Shown here: in pieces, positions 12,276 through 25,960 of the stretch
How positions within the stretch are numbered: position 1 is the stretch's first letter
Layout of the letters: every line of letters begins with the position of its first letter
Origin: Calliopsis andreniformis
Taxonomy: Eukaryota; Arthropoda; Insecta; Hymenoptera; Andrenidae
DNA: 64,000 bases
Assembly (NCBI RefSeq): GCF_051401765.1
Contig: NW_027480423.1
Coordinates: 18,476,001 to 18,540,000 of the forward strand
Direction of reading: 5' to 3'
Program-made: the position numbers and the translations under genes
The notes under the pieces: model-generated
The model's database searches: none
Seen by the model: only the letters and a program-made list of their open reading frames with translations
What the model was told of the DNA's origin: nothing

Positions 12276-13850
12276 GTATAGTTAGGGCCTAAGATGTCAA
12301 CGCTAGAAGGATAAAATACAATATAAGTACAAAAGTTTTTCCATCGTATAAAATGAATATTTGCAAACATTGTGAAAGTAATGGTCATTTCTACGTTCCG
12401 GACAACCTAGGCGTCACTCTAGGGCGTTGCTCCACCACATCTAATAGCTACGGCCATAGAAGTCTGCCCCAGATGAATTAAATACAATAAAGATGCCACA
12501 GCTTTTCCATCGTATAAAACGAATAATTGCAACCATTGTGAAAGTTATGGTCATTTCTACATTCCGAGGAACCTAGGCTTCACTCTAGGGCGTTGCTCCA
12601 CCTGATCGAATAGTTAGCGCCTGAGAAGTCAACGCCAGAAGCATAAAATACAATAAAGATGCAACAGTTTTTCCATCGTTTTACAGGAATAACTGCAACC
12701 AGTGTGAATGTACTGGTCATTTCTACGTTCCGGATAACCTAGGCTTCACTCTAGGGCGTTGCTCCACCTGATCGAATAGTTAGGGCCTTAGATGTCAACG
12801 CCCGAAGCATTACATACAAAATAAATACAACAGTTTTTCCATCATATAAAACGAATGATAGCAACCAGTGTGAAAGTTATGGTCATTTCTACATTTCGAG
12901 CAACCTAGGCTTCACTCTAGGGCGTTGCTCCACCTGATCGAATAGTTAGGGCCTTAGAAGTCAACGCCCGAATCATTAAATACAAAATAAATAGAACAGT
13001 TTTTCCATTGTATCAAACGAATAATTGCTACCAGTGTGAAAGTTATGGTCATTTCTACTTTCCGGGCAACCTAGGCTTCACCCTAGGGCGTTGCTCCACC
13101 AGATCGAATAGTTAGGGCCTTAGAAGTCAACGCCCGAAGCATAAAATACAAAATAAATAAATCAGTTTTTCCATCGTATAAAACGAATAATTGCTACCAT
13201 TGTGAAAGTTATGGTCAGTTCTACGTTCCGGGCAACCTAGGCTGCACTCTAGGGCGTTGCTCCACTAGATCGAATAGTTAGAGCCTTAGAAGTCAACGCC
13301 CGAAGCATAAAATTCAAAATAAATAAAACAGTTTTTCCATCGTATAAAACGAAAAATTGCAAACAGTGTGAAAGAAATGGACATTTCTACGATCCGGGCA
13401 ACCTAGGCTTCACTCTAGGGCGTTGCTCTACCAGATCGAATAGTTAGGGCCTTAGAAGTCAACACCCGAAGCATAAAATACAAAATAAATAGAACAGTTT
13501 TTCCATCGTATAAAACGAATAATTGATACCAGTGTGAAAGTTATGCTCATTTCTACGTTCCGGGCAACCTAGGCTGCACTCTAGGGCGTTGCTCCACTAG
13601 ATCGAATAGTTAGGGCCTTAGAAGTCAACGCCCGAAGCATAAAATACAAAATAAATAAAACAGTTTTTCCATCGTATAAAACGAAAAATTGCAAACAGTG
13701 TGAAAGATATGGACATTTCTACGATCCGGGCTACCTAGGCTTCACTCTATGGCGTTCTTCCACCACAACGAATAGCAACGGCCTCAGAAGTCAACGCCAG
13801 AAGCATAAAATACGATATAAATACAACAGCTTTTCCATCGTATAAAACAA
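12276..13850 (+). repeat. Rearranged counterpart of 23889-25960
   Basis: This stretch aligns to the downstream counterpart at an offset of 11,613 bp up to about 12820 and 12,110 bp after 13353. Shared markers are AAGTCTGCCCCAGATG, CGTTTTACAGGAATAACTG, GCGCCTGAGAAG and GAAAGAAATGGACATTTC. Between those limits the counterpart contains about 1,030 bp that match 10995-12025 here, while this copy has only the last 533 bp. The two loci are therefore related by a duplication plus a three-monomer rearrangement. Confidence 0.75.
12821..13353 (+). repeat. 3.2-monomer block (partner 11493-12025)
   Basis: Second copy of the block eight monomers upstream. The entry point is sharp: the sequence switches inside ATAAATACAACAG from one neighbour type to the other. 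After the exit point it continues into GAAAAATTGCAAACAG monomers that also follow the corresponding block at 25.46 kb. Confidence 0.82.
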
Positions 13851-14747
13851 ATAATTGCAACCACTGTGAAAGTTATGGTCATTTTACGTTCCGGGCAACC
13901 TAGGCTTCACTGTATGGCGTTCTTCCACCACATCGAATAGCTACGGCCTCAGAAGTCAGCGCCTGAAGTATAAAATACAATAAAAATACAACAGTCTTTC
14001 CATCCTATAACAGGAATAATTGCAACCCGTGTGAAAGTGATGGTCATTTCTACGTTCCAGTCAACCTAGGCTTCACTCTAGGGCGTTGCTCCACCAGATC
14101 AAACAGCTGGGGCCTTAGAAGTCAACGCCCGAAGCATTAAATACAAAATAAATAGAACAGTTTTTCCATTGTATAAAACGAATAATTGCTACCAGTGTAA
14201 AAGTTATGGTCATTTCTACGTTCCGGGCAAGCTAGGCTTCAGCCTAGGCCGTTGTTCCACCAGATCGAATAGTTAGGGCCTAAGAAGTGAACGCCAGAAG
14301 CATGAAATACAATATAAATACAACAGTTTTTCCATCGTATAAAACGAATAATTGCAACCAGTATGAAACTTATGGTCATTTCTACGTACCAGGCAACCTA
14401 GGCTTCACTCTAGGGCGTTGCTCTACCAGATCGAATAGTTAGGGCCTAAGAAGTCAACACCAGAAGAATAAAGTACAATAAAAATACAACAGTCTTTCCA
14501 TCCTATAACAGGAATAATTGCAACCCGTGTGAAGGTGGTGGTCATTTCTACGTTCCAGGCAACCTAGGCTTCACTCTAGGGCGTTGTTCCACAAGATCGA
14601 ATAGTTAGGGCTTAAGTAGTTAACGCCAGAAGCATATAATACAACATAAATAGAACAACTTTTCCATTGTATAAAACGAATAATTGCTACCAGTGTGAAA
14701 GCTATGATCATTTCTACGTTCCGCGCAACCTGGGCTATACTCCAGGG

Positions 14748-17700
14748 CATTGTTCCACCAGATGGAATAGTTAGGGCCTAAGAAGTCAACGCCAGAAGCA
14801 TAAAATACGATATAAATACAACAGCTTTTCCATCGTATAAAACAAATAATTGCAACCAGTGTGAAACTTATGGTCATTTCTACGTTCCGGCAACATAGGC
14901 TTCACTGTATGGCGTTCTTCCACCACATGGGATAGCTACGGCCTCAGAAGTCAACGCCTGAAGTATAAAATACAATAAAAATACAACTGTCTTTCCCTCC
15001 AATAACAGGAGTAATTGCAACCCGTGTGAAGGTGATGGTCATTTCTACGTTCCAGGCAACCTACGCTTCACTCTAGGGCGTTGCTCCACCAGATCAAACA
15101 GTTAGGGCCTTAGAAGTCAACGCCCGAAGCATTAAATACAAAATAAATAGAACAGTTTTTCCATTGTATAAAACGAATAATTGCTACCAGTGTAAAAGTT
15201 ATGGTCATTTCTACGTTCCGGGCAACCTAGTCTTCACCCTAGGCCGTTGTTCCACCAGATGGAAAAGTTAGGGCCTAAGAAGTCAACGCTAGTAGCATAA
15301 AATACGATATAAAGACAACAGCTTTTCCATCGTATAAAACAAATAATTGCAACCAGTTTGAAAGTGATGGTCATTTCTACGTACCGGACAACCTAGGCTT
15401 CACTCTAGGGCGTTGCTCCACCAGATCGAATAGTTAGGGCCTTAGAAGTCAACGCCCGAAGCATAAAATATAAAATAAATAGAACAGTTTTTCCATCGTA
15501 TAAAACGAATAATTGCTACCAGTGTGAAAGTTATGGTCATTTCTACGTTCCGGGCAACCTAGGCTTCACCCTAGGGCGTTGTACCACCAGATCGAATAGT
15601 TAGGGCCTAAGAAGTGAACGCCAGAAGCATAAAATACAATATAAACACAACAGTTTTTCCATCTTATAAAACGAATGATAGCAACCAGTGTGAAAGTTAT
15701 GGTCATTTCTACGTTCCGGGCAACCTAGGCCTCACTCTACGGCGATGCTCCACCAGATCAAACAGTTAGGGCCTTAGAAGTCAGCGCCCGAAGCATAAAA
15801 TACAAAATAAATAGAACAGTTTTTCCATCGTATAAAACGAATAATTGCTACCAGTGTGAATGTTATGGTCATTTCTACCTTCCGGGCAACCTAGGCTTCA
15901 CCCTAGGGCGTTGTTCCGCCAGATGGAATAGTTAGGACCTAAGAAGTCAACGCCAGAAGCATAAAATACGATATAAATACAACAGCTTTTCCATCGTATA
16001 AAACGAATAATTGCTACCAGTGTAAAAGTTATGGTCATTTCTACGTTCCGGGCAACCTAGGCTACACCCTAGGCCGTTGTTCCAACAGATCGAATAGTTA
16101 GGGCCTAAGAAGTGAACGCCAGAAGCATAAAATACAATATAAATACAACAGTTTTTCCATCATATAAAACGAATGATAGCAACCAGTGTGAAAGTTATGG
16201 TCATTTCTACGTTCCGGGCAACATAGGCTGCACTCTAGGGCGTTGCTCCACTAGATCGAATAGTTAGGGCCTTAGAAGTCAGCGCCCGAAGCATAAAATA
16301 CAAAATAAATAGAACAGTTTTTCCATTCTATAAAACGAATAATTGCTACCAGTGTAAGAGTTATGGTCATTTCTACGTTCCGGGCAACCTAGGCTTCACC
16401 CTAGGCCGTTGTTCCACAAGATCGAATAGTTAGGGCCTACGAAGTGAACGCCAGAAGCATAAAATACAATATAAATACAACAGTTTTTCCATCATATAAA
16501 ACGAATGATAGCAACCAGTGTGAAAGTTATGGTCATTTCTACGTTCCGGGCAACCTAGGCTCCACTCTAGGGCGTTGCTCCACTAGATCGAATAGTTAGG
16601 GCCTTAGAAGTCAACGCCCGAGGCATAAAATACAAAATAAATAAAACAGTTTTTCCATCGTATAAAACGAAAAATTGCAAACAGTGTGAAAGATCTGGAC
16701 ATTTCTACGATCCGGGCTACCTAGGCTTCACTCTATGGCGTTCTTCCACCACATCGAATAGCAACGGCCTCAGAAGTCAACGCCAGAAGCTTAAATACAA
16801 TATAAATATAACAGTTTTTCCATCGTATCAAACGAACAATAGCAACCAGTGTGAAAGTTATGGTCATTTCTACGTTCCGGGCAACCTAGGTTTCACTCTA
16901 CGGCGATGCTCCACCAGATCAAACAGTTAGGGCCTTAGAAGTCAACGCCCGAAGCATAAAATACAAAATAAGTAGAACGGTTTTTCCATTGTATAAAACG
17001 AATAATTGCTGCCAGTGTAAAAGCTATGGTCATTTCTACGTTCCGGGCAACCTAGGCTTCACCCTAGGGCGTTGTTCCACCAGATGGAATAGTTAGGGCC
17101 TAAGAAGTCAACGCCAGAAGCATAAAATACGATATAAATACAACAGCTTTTCCATCGTGTAAAACAAATAATTGCAACCAGTGTGAAAGTTATGGTCATT
17201 TCTACGTTCCGGGCAATCTAGGCTGCACCCTAGGGCGTTGCACAAACAGACTGAATAGTTCGGGCCTCAGAAGTCAACGCCCGAAGCATAAAATACAAAA
17301 TAAATAGAACTGTTTTTCCATCATATAAAACGAATAGTTGCTACCGGTGTGAAAGTTATGGTCATTTCTACGTTCCGGGCAACCTATGCTTCACTCTAGG
17401 GCGGTGCTCTACCAGATTAAGTAGTTAGGGCCTAAGAAGTCACCGCCAGAAGCATAAAATACAATATAAATCAACAGCTTTTCCATCGTATATAATGTAT
17501 ATTTGCGAACAGTCTGAAAGTAATGGTCAATTCCATGTTCCGGGCAACCTAGTCTTCACTCTAGGGCGTTGTTCCTCCAAATAGAATAGTTAGGGCCTAA
17601 GAAGTCAACGCCAGAAGAATAAAATACAATATAAGTACAAAAGTTTTTCCATCGTATAAAATGAATAATTGCAAACATTGTGAAAGTAATGGTCATTTCT

Positions 17701-18275
17701 ACGTTCCGCGCAACCTAGGCGTCACTCTAGGGCGTTGCTCCGCCACATCTAATAGCAACGGCCATAGAAGTCAGCCCCAGATGTATAAAATACAATAAAG
17801 ATGCCACAGCTTTTCCATCGTATAAAACGAATAATTGCAACCAGTGTGAACGTTATGGTCATTTCTACTTTCCCGGCAACCTAGGCTTCACCCTAGGGCG
17901 TTGTTCCACCAGATCGAACAGTTAGGGCCTAACAAGTCAACGCCAGAAGCATAAAATACAATATAAATATAACAGTCTTTCCATCGTATAAAACGAAAGA
18001 TAGCAACCAGTGTGAAAGTTATGGTCATTTCTACGTTCCGGGCAACATAGGCTTCATTCTAGGGCGTTGCTCCACCAGATCGAATAGTTAGGGCCTAAGA
18101 AGTTAACACCAGGAGAATAAAATACAATAAAAATACAACAGTCTTTCCATCCAATAACAGGAATAATTGCAACCAGTGTGAATGTAATGGTCATTTCTAC
18201 GTCCCGGGCAACCTATGCTCCACTCTACGGCGGTGCTCTACCAGATTAAATAGTTAGGCCGTAAGAAGTCAACGC
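14748..18275 (+). repeat. 21-monomer block, left copy (partner 40131-43658)
   Basis: About 3.5 kb are collinear with the partner at a constant offset of 25,383 bp (153 monomers less 15 bp). Shared rare markers include CACATGGGA, GTCTTTCCCTCC, TGTACCACCAG, GCACAAACAGA, TATATAATGTATATTTGCG, GGTCAATTCCATG and GTTAGGCCGTAAG. Scattered substitutions separate the copies (for example CCAATAACAG against CCTATAACAG), so this duplication looks older than the 8.8-kb one. Confidence 0.85.
16540..17560 (+). repeat. 1-kb cassette with GCACAAACAGA junction, copy 1 of 4
   Basis: A six-monomer stretch marked by GTGAAAGATCTGGACA, GAAGCTTAAATAC, GCACAAACAGA, AGTTCGGGCCTC and TAGTTGCTACCGG. Similar copies occupy about 22680-23700, 31472-32492 and 41923-42943. 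Copies 2 and 3 are nearly identical because they lie in the recent 6.9-kb duplication. Copies 1 and 4 share their own extras, such as GGTCAATTCC. Confidence 0.78.
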
Positions 18276-18423
18276 CAGAAGCATAAAATACAATATAAAT
18301 ACAACAGCTTTTCCATCGTATATAATGTATATTTGCAAACAGTGTGAAAGTTATGGTCATTTCTACGTTCCGGGCAACCTAGGCTTCACTGTATGGCGTT
18401 CTTCCACCACATCGAATAGCTAC

Positions 18424-20990
18424 GGCCTCAGAAGTCAACGCCTGAAGTATAAAATACAATAAAAATACAACAGTCTTTCCATCCTATAACAGGAATAAAT
18501 GCAACCCGTGTGAAAGTGATGGTCATTTCTACGTTCCGCGCAACCTAGGCGTCACTCTAGGGCGTTGCTCCACCACATCTAATAGCTACGGCCATAGAAG
18601 TCAGCCCCAGATGAATAAAATACAATAAAGATGCCACAGCTTTTCCATCGTATAAAACGAATAATTGCAACCAGTGTGAACGTTATGGTCATTTCTACGT
18701 TCCAGGCAACCTAGGCTTCACTCTAGGGCGTTGCTCCACCAGATCAAACAGTTGGGGCCTTAGAAGTCAACGCCCGAAGCATTAAATACAAAATAAATAG
18801 AACAGTTTTTCCATTGTATAAAACGAATAATTGCTACCAGTGTAAAAGTTATGGTCATTTCTACGTTCTGGGCAACCTAGGCTTCACCCTAGGCCGTTGT
18901 TCCACCAGATCGAATAGTTAGGGCCTAAGAAGTGAACGCCAGAAGCATAAAATACAATATAAATACAACAGTCTTTCCATCATATAAAACGAATGATAGC
19001 AACCAGTGTGAAAGTTATGGTCATTTCTACATTTCGAGCAACCTAGGCTTCACTCTAGGGCGTTGCTCCACCTGATCGAATAGTTAGGGCCTTAGAAGTC
19101 AACGCCCGAAGCATTACATACAAAATAAGTAGAACAGTTTTTCCATTGTATCAAACGAATAATTGCTACCAGAGCGGAAGTTATGGTCATTACAACGTTC
19201 CGCGCAACCTGGGCTTTACTCTAGGGCGTTGTTCCACCAGATGGAATAGTTAGGGCCTCAGAAGTCAACGCCTGAAGTATAAAATACAATAAAAATACAA
19301 CAGTCTTTCCATCCTATAACAGGAATAAATGCAACCCGTGTGAAAGTGATGGTCATTTCTACGTTCCGCGCAACCTAGGCGTCACTCTAGGGCGTTGCTC
19401 CACCACATCTAATAGCTACGGCCATAGAAGTCAGCCCCAGATGAATAAAATACAATAAAGATGCCACAGCTTTTCCATCGTATAAAACGAATAATTGCAA
19501 CCAGTGTGAACGTTATGGTCATTTCTACGTTCCAGGCAACCTAGGCTTCACTCTAGGGCGTTGCTCCACCAGATCAAACAGTTGGGGCCTTAGAAGTCAA
19601 CGCCCGAAGCATTAAATACAAAATAAATAGAACAGTTTTTCCATTGTATAAAACGAATAATTGCTACCAGTGTAAAAGTTATGGTCATTTCTACGTTCTG
19701 GGCAACCTAGGCTTCACCCTAGGCCGTTGTTCCACCAGATCGAATAGTTAGGGCCTAAGAAGTGAACGCCAGAAGCATAAAATACAATATAAATACAACA
19801 GTCTTTCCATCATATAAAACGAATGATAGCAACCAGTGTGAAAGTTATGGTCATTTCTACATTTCGAGCAACCTAGGCTTCACTCTAGGGCGTTGCTCCA
19901 CCTGATCGAATAGTTAGGGCCTTAGAAGTCAACGCCCGAAGCATTATATACAAAATAAGTAGAACAGTTTTTCCATTGTATCAAACGAACAATTGCTACC
20001 AGAGCGGAAGTTATGGTCATTACAACGTTCCGCGCAACCTGGGCTTTACTCTAGGGCGTTGTTCCACCAGATGGAATAGTTAGGGCCTCAGATGTCAACG
20101 CCTGAAGTATAAAATACAATAAAAATACAACAGTCTTTCCATCCTATAACAGGAATAAATGCAACCCGTGTGAAAGTGATGGTCATTTCTACGTTCCGCG
20201 CAACCTAGGCGTCACTCTAGGGCGTTGCTCCACCACATCTAATAGCTACGGCCATAGAAGTCAGCCCCAGATGAATAAAATACAATAAAGATGCCACAGC
20301 TTTTCCATCGTATAAAACGAATAATTGCAACCAGTGTGAACGTTATGGTCATTTCTACGTTCCAGGCAACCTAGGCTTCACTCTAGGGCGTTGCTCCACC
20401 AGATCAAACAGTTGGGGCCTTAGAAGTCAACGCCCGAAGCATTAAATACAAAATAAATAGAACAGTTTTTCCATTGTATAAAACGAATAATTGCTACCAG
20501 TGTAAAAGTTATGGTCATTTCTACGTTCTGGGCAACCTAGGCTTCACCCTAGGCCGTTGTTCCACCAGATCGAATAGTTAGGGCCTACGAAGTGAACGCC
20601 AGAAGCATAAAATACAATATAAATACAACAGTCTTTCCATCATATAAAACGAATGATAGCAACCAGTGTGAAAGTTATGGTGATTTCTACATTTCGAGCA
20701 ACCTAGGTTTCACTCTAGGGCGTTGCTCCACCTGATCGAATAGGTAGGGCCTTAGAAGTCAACGCCCGAAGCATTACATACAAAATAAGTAGAACAGTTT
20801 TTCCATTGTATCAAACGAATAATTGCTACCAGTGTGGAAGTTATGGTCATTACAACGTTCCGCGCAACCTGGGCTTTACTCTAGGGCGTTGTTCCACCAG
20901 ATGGAATAGTTAGGGCCTCAGAAGTCAACGCCTGAAGTATAAAATACAATAAAAATACAACAGTCTTTCCATCCTATAACAGGAATAATT
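18424..20990 (+). repeat. Higher-order repeat: three tandem 830-bp (five-monomer) units
   Basis: AGGAATAAATGCAACCCGTG occurs at 18491, 19321 and 20151, exactly 830 bp apart. The whole five-monomer order repeats: a CCTGAAGTATAAAATAC monomer, a CAGCCCCAGATGAATAAAA monomer, a CCCGAAGCATTAAATAC monomer, a GAAGTGAACGCC monomer and a CATTACATACAAAATAAG monomer. Copies differ by only a few bases (for example TATATACAAAATAAG in the second). A fourth unit begins but leaves the pattern near 20990. Near identity in tandem implies recent amplification by unequal exchange. Confidence 0.9.
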
Positions 20991-21685
20991 GCAACCCGTC
21001 TGAAAGGGATGGTCATTTCTACGTTCCAGGCAAACTAGGCTTCACTCTAGGGCGTTGCTCCACCAGATCAAACAGTTAGGGCCTTAGAAGTCAACGCCCG
21101 AAGCATTAAATACAAAATAAATAGAACAGTTTTTCCATTGTATAAAACGAATAATTGTTACCAGTGTAAAAGTTATGGTCATTTCTACGTTCCGGGCAAC
21201 CTAGACTTCACCCTAGGCCGTTGTTCCACCAGATCGAATAGTTAGGGCCTAAGAAGTGAACGCCAGAAGCATAAAATACAATATAAATACAACAGTTTTT
21301 CCATCGTATAAAACGAATAATTGCAACCAGTATGAAACTTATGGTCATTTCTACGTTCCGGGCAACCTAGCCTTCACACTAGGGCGTTGCTCTACCAGAT
21401 CGAATAGTTAGGGCCTTAGAAGTCAACGCCCGAAGCATAAAATACAAAATAAATAGAATAGTTTTTCCATTGTATAAAAGGAAGAATTGCTACCAGTGTG
21501 AAAGTTATGGTCATTTCTACTTTCCGGGCAACCGAGGCCTCACCCTAGGGCGTTGTTCCACCAGATGGAATAGTTAGGGCCTAAGAAGTCAACGCCAGTA
21601 GCATAAAATACGATATAAATGCAACAGCTTTTCCATCGTATAAAACAAATAATTGCAACCAGTTTGAAAGTGATGGTCATTTCTA
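20917..21685 (+). repeat. Continuation of the collinear block (partner 45138-45906)
   Basis: Collinear with the partner at an offset of 24,221 bp, that is four monomers less than the offset on the other side of the five-monomer array. Shared markers are CCCGTCTGAAAGGGATGG, GGCAAACTAGG and AAAAGGAAGAATTGC. Part of it (about 21190-21870) is also repeated at about 38940-39620. Confidence 0.8.
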
Positions 21686-23888
21686 CGTACCGGGCAACCT
21701 AGGCTTCACTCTAGGGCGTTGCTCCACCAGATCGAATAGTTAGGGCCTTAGAAGTAAACGCCCGAAGCACAAAATATAATATAAATACAACAGTTTTTCC
21801 ATCGTATAAAACGAATAATTGCTACCAGTGTGAAAGTTATGGTCATTTCTACGTTCCGGGCAACCTAGGCTTCACTCTACGGCGATGCTCCACCAGATCA
21901 AACAGTTAGGGCCTTAGAAGTCAACGCCCGAAGCATAAAATACAAAATAAATAGAACGGTTTTTCCATTGTATAAAACGAATGATTGCTGCCAGTGTAAA
22001 AGCTATGGTCATTTCTACGTTCCGGGCAACCTAGGCTTCACCCTAGGGCGTTGTTCCACCAGATGGAATAGTTAGGGCCTAAGAAGTCAACACCAGAAGC
22101 ATAAAATACGATATAAATACAACAGCTTTTCCATCGTATAAAACAAATAATTGCAACCAGTGTGAAAGTTATGTTCATTTCTACGTTCCGGGCAACATAG
22201 GCTTCACTGTATGGCGTTCTTCCACCACATCGGATAGCTACGGCCTCAGAAGTCAACGCCTGAAGTATAAAATACAATAAAAATACAACTGTCTTTCCAT
22301 CCTATAACAGGAGTAATTGCAACCCGTGTGAAGGTGATGGTCATTTCTACGTTCCAGGCAACATACGCTTCACTCTAGGGCGTTGCTCCACCAGATCAAA
22401 CAGTTAGGGCCATAGAAGTCAACGTCCGAAGCATTAAATACAAAATAAATAGAACAGTTTTTCCATTGTATAAAACGAATAATTGCTACCAGTGTAAAAG
22501 TTATAGTCATTTCTACGTTCCGGGCAACCTAGTCTTCACCCTAGGCCGTTATTCCACCAGATGGAATAGTTAGGGCCTAAGAAGTCAACGCTAGTAGCAT
22601 AAAATACGATATAAATACAACAGCTTTTCCATCGTATAAAACAAATAATTGCAACCAGTATGAAACTTATGGTCATTTCTACGTACCGGGCAACCTAGGC
22701 TGCACTCTAGGGCGTTGCTCCACTAGATCGAATAGTTAGGGCCTTAGAAGTCAACGCCCGAGGCATAAAATACAAAATAAATAAAACAGTTTTTCCATCG
22801 TATAAAAGGAAAAATTGCAAACAGTGTGAAAGATCTGGACATTTCTACGATCCGGGCTACCTAGGCTTCACTCTATGGCGTTCTTCCACCACATCGAATA
22901 GCAACGGCCTCAGAAGTCAACGCCAGAAGCTTAAATACAATATAAATATAACAGTTTTTCCATCGTATAAAACGAACAATAGCAACCAGTGTGAAAGTTA
23001 TGGTCATTTCTACGTTCCGGGCAACCTCGGTTTCACTCTACGGCGATGCTCCACCAGATCAAACAGTTAGGGCCTTAGAAGTCAACGCCCGAAGCATAAA
23101 ATACAAAATAAGTAGAACGGTTTTTCCATTGTATAAAACGAATAATTGCTGCCAGTGTAAAAGCTATGGTCATTTCTACGTTCCGGGCAACCTAGGCTTC
23201 ACCCTAGGGCGTTGTTCCACCAGATGGGATAGTTAGGGCCTAAGAAGTCAACGCCAGAAGCATAAAATACGATATAAATACAACAGCTTTTCCATCGTAT
23301 AAAACAAATAATTGCAACCAGTGTGAAAGTTATGGTCATTTCTACGTTCCGGGCAATCTAGGCTGCACCCTAGGGCGTTGCACAAACAGATTGAATAGTT
23401 CGGGCCTCAGAAGTCAACGCCCGAAGCATAAAATACAAAATAAATAGAACTGTTTTTCCATCGTATAAAACGAATAGTTGCTACCGGTGTGAAAGTTATG
23501 GTCATTTCTACGTTCCGGGCAACCTATGCTTCACTCTAGGGCGGTGCTCTACCAGATTAAGTAGTTAGGGCCTAAGAAGTCAACGCTAGAAGCATAAAAT
23601 ACAATATAAATCAACAGCTTTTCCATCGTATATAATGTATATTTGCGAACAGTCTGAAAGTAATGGTCATTTCCATGTTCCGGGCAACCTAGTCTTCACT
23701 CTAGGGCGTTGTTCCTCCAGATCGTACAGTTATGGCCTAAGAAGTCAACGCCAGAAGCATAAAATACAATATAAATCAACAGCTTTTCCATCGTATATAA
23801 TGTATATTTGCAAACAGTCTGAAAGTAATGGTCATTTCCATGTTCCGGGCAACCTAGTCTTCACTCTAGGGCGTTGTTCCACCAGATC

Positions 23889-25960
23889 GTATAGTTAGGG
23901 CCTAAGAAGTCAACGCTAGAAGGATAAATTACAATATAAGTACAAAACTTTTTCCATCGTATAAAATGAATATTTGCAAACATTGTGAAAGTAATGGTCA
24001 TTTCTACGTTCCGGACAACCTAGGCGTCACTCTAGGGCGTTGCTCCACCACATCTAATAGCTACGGCCATAGAAGTCTGCCCCAGATGAATTAAATACAA
24101 TAAAGATGCCACAGCTTTTCCATCGTATAAAACGAATAATTGCAACCAGTGTGAAAGTTATGGTCATTTCTACATTCCGAGGAACCTAGGCTTCACTCTA
24201 GGGCGTTGCTCCACCTGATCGAATAGTTAGCGCCTGAGAAGTCAACGCCAGAAGCATAAAATACAATAAAGATGCAACAGTTTTTCCATCGTTTTACAGG
24301 AATAACTGCAACCAGTGTGAATGTACTGGTCATTTCTACGTTCCGGTTAACCTAGGCTTCACTCTAGGGCGTTGCTCCACCTGATCGAATAGTTAGGGCC
24401 TTAGATGTCAACGCCCGAAGCATTACATACAAAATAAATAGAACAGTTTTTCCATTGTATCAAACGAATAATTGCTACCAGTGTGAAAGTTATGGTCATT
24501 ACTACGTTCCGCGCAACCTGGGCTTTACTCTAGGGAGTTGTTCCACCAGATGGAATAGTTAGGGCCTAAGAAGTCAACGCCAGAAGCATAAAATACGATA
24601 TAAATACAACAGCTCTTCCATCGTATAAAGCAAATAATTGCAAGCAGTGTGAAAGTTATGGTCATTTCTACGTTCCGGGCAACCTAGGCTTCACTGTATG
24701 GCGTTCTTCCACCACATCGGATGGCTACGGCCTCAGAAGTCAACGCCTGAAGTATAAAATACAATAAAATACAACAGTCTTTCCATCCTATAACAGGAAT
24801 AATTGCAACCCGTGTGAAAGGGATGGTCATTTCTACGTTCCAGGCAACCTAGGCTTCACTCTAGGGCGTTGCTCCACCAGATCAAACAGTTAGGGCCTAA
24901 GAAGTGAACGCCAGAAGCATAAAATACAATATAAATACAACAGTTTTTCCATCATATAAAACGAATGATAGCAACCAGTGTGAAAGTTATGGTCATTTCG
25001 ACATTTCGAGCAACCTAGGCTTCACTCTAGGGCGTTGCTCCACCTGATCGAATAGTTAGGGCCTTAGAAGTCAACGCCCGAATCATTAAATACAAAATAA
25101 ATAGAACAGTTTTTCCATTGTATCAAACGAATAATTGCTACCAGTGTGAAAGTTATGGTCATTTCTACTTTCCGGGCAACCTAGGCTTCACCCTAGGGCG
25201 TTGCTCCACCAGATCGAATAGTTAGGGCCTTAGAAGTCAACGCCCGAAGCATAAAATACAAAATAAATAAATCAGTTTTTCCATCGTATAAAACGAATAA
25301 TTGCTACCATTGTGAAAGTTATTGTCAGTTCTACGTTCCGGGCAACCTAGGCTGCACTCTAGGGCGTTGCTCCACTAGATCGAATAGTTAGAGCCTTAGA
25401 AGTCAACGCCCGAAGCATAAAATTCAAAATAAATAAAACAGTTTTTCCATCGTATAAAACGAAAAATTGCAAACAGTGTGAAAGAAATGGACATTTCTAC
25501 GATCCGGGCAACCTAGTCTTCACTCTAGGGCGTTGCTCTACCAGATCGAATAGTTAGGGCCTTAGAAGTCAACACCCGAAGCATAAAATACAAAATAAAT
25601 AGAACAGTTTTTCCATCGTATAAAACGAATAATTGATACCAGTGTGAAAGTTATGCTCATTTCTACGTTCCGGGCAACCTAGGCTGCACTCTAGGGCGTT
25701 GCTCCACTAGATCGAATAGTTAGGGCCTTAGAAGTCAACGCCCGAAGCATAAAATACAAAATAAATAAAACAGTTTTTCCATCGTATAAAACGAAAAATT
25801 GCAAACAGTGTGAAAGATATGGACATTTCTACGATCCGGGCTACCTAGGCTTCACTCTATGGCGTTCTTCCACCACATCGAATAGCAACGGCCTCAGAAG
25901 TCAACGCCAGAAGCATAAAATACGATATAAATACAACAGCTTTTCCATCGTATAAAACGA
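23889..25960 (+). repeat. 2.1-kb mosaic matching 10995-13850
   Basis: Read left to right it follows 12276-12820, then 10995-12025, then 13353-13850, with each switch in monomer phase. Both ends of the middle segment fall in AT-rich text (around AATAAATAGAACAG and the T5 run). A near-perfect copy exists 8,792 bp downstream because this block lies inside the large 6.9-kb duplication. Confidence 0.78.

Noticed and set aside
22038..23898. Short open frames of 79-87 codons, several repeated at 30830-32690 with identical or almost identical products
   Set aside because: They are the satellite read through one and a half monomers. Identical copies follow from the 8.8-kb duplication. The 166-bp period rotates the frame, products on both strands resemble each other only through the repeat, and no start context or longer frame supports coding.
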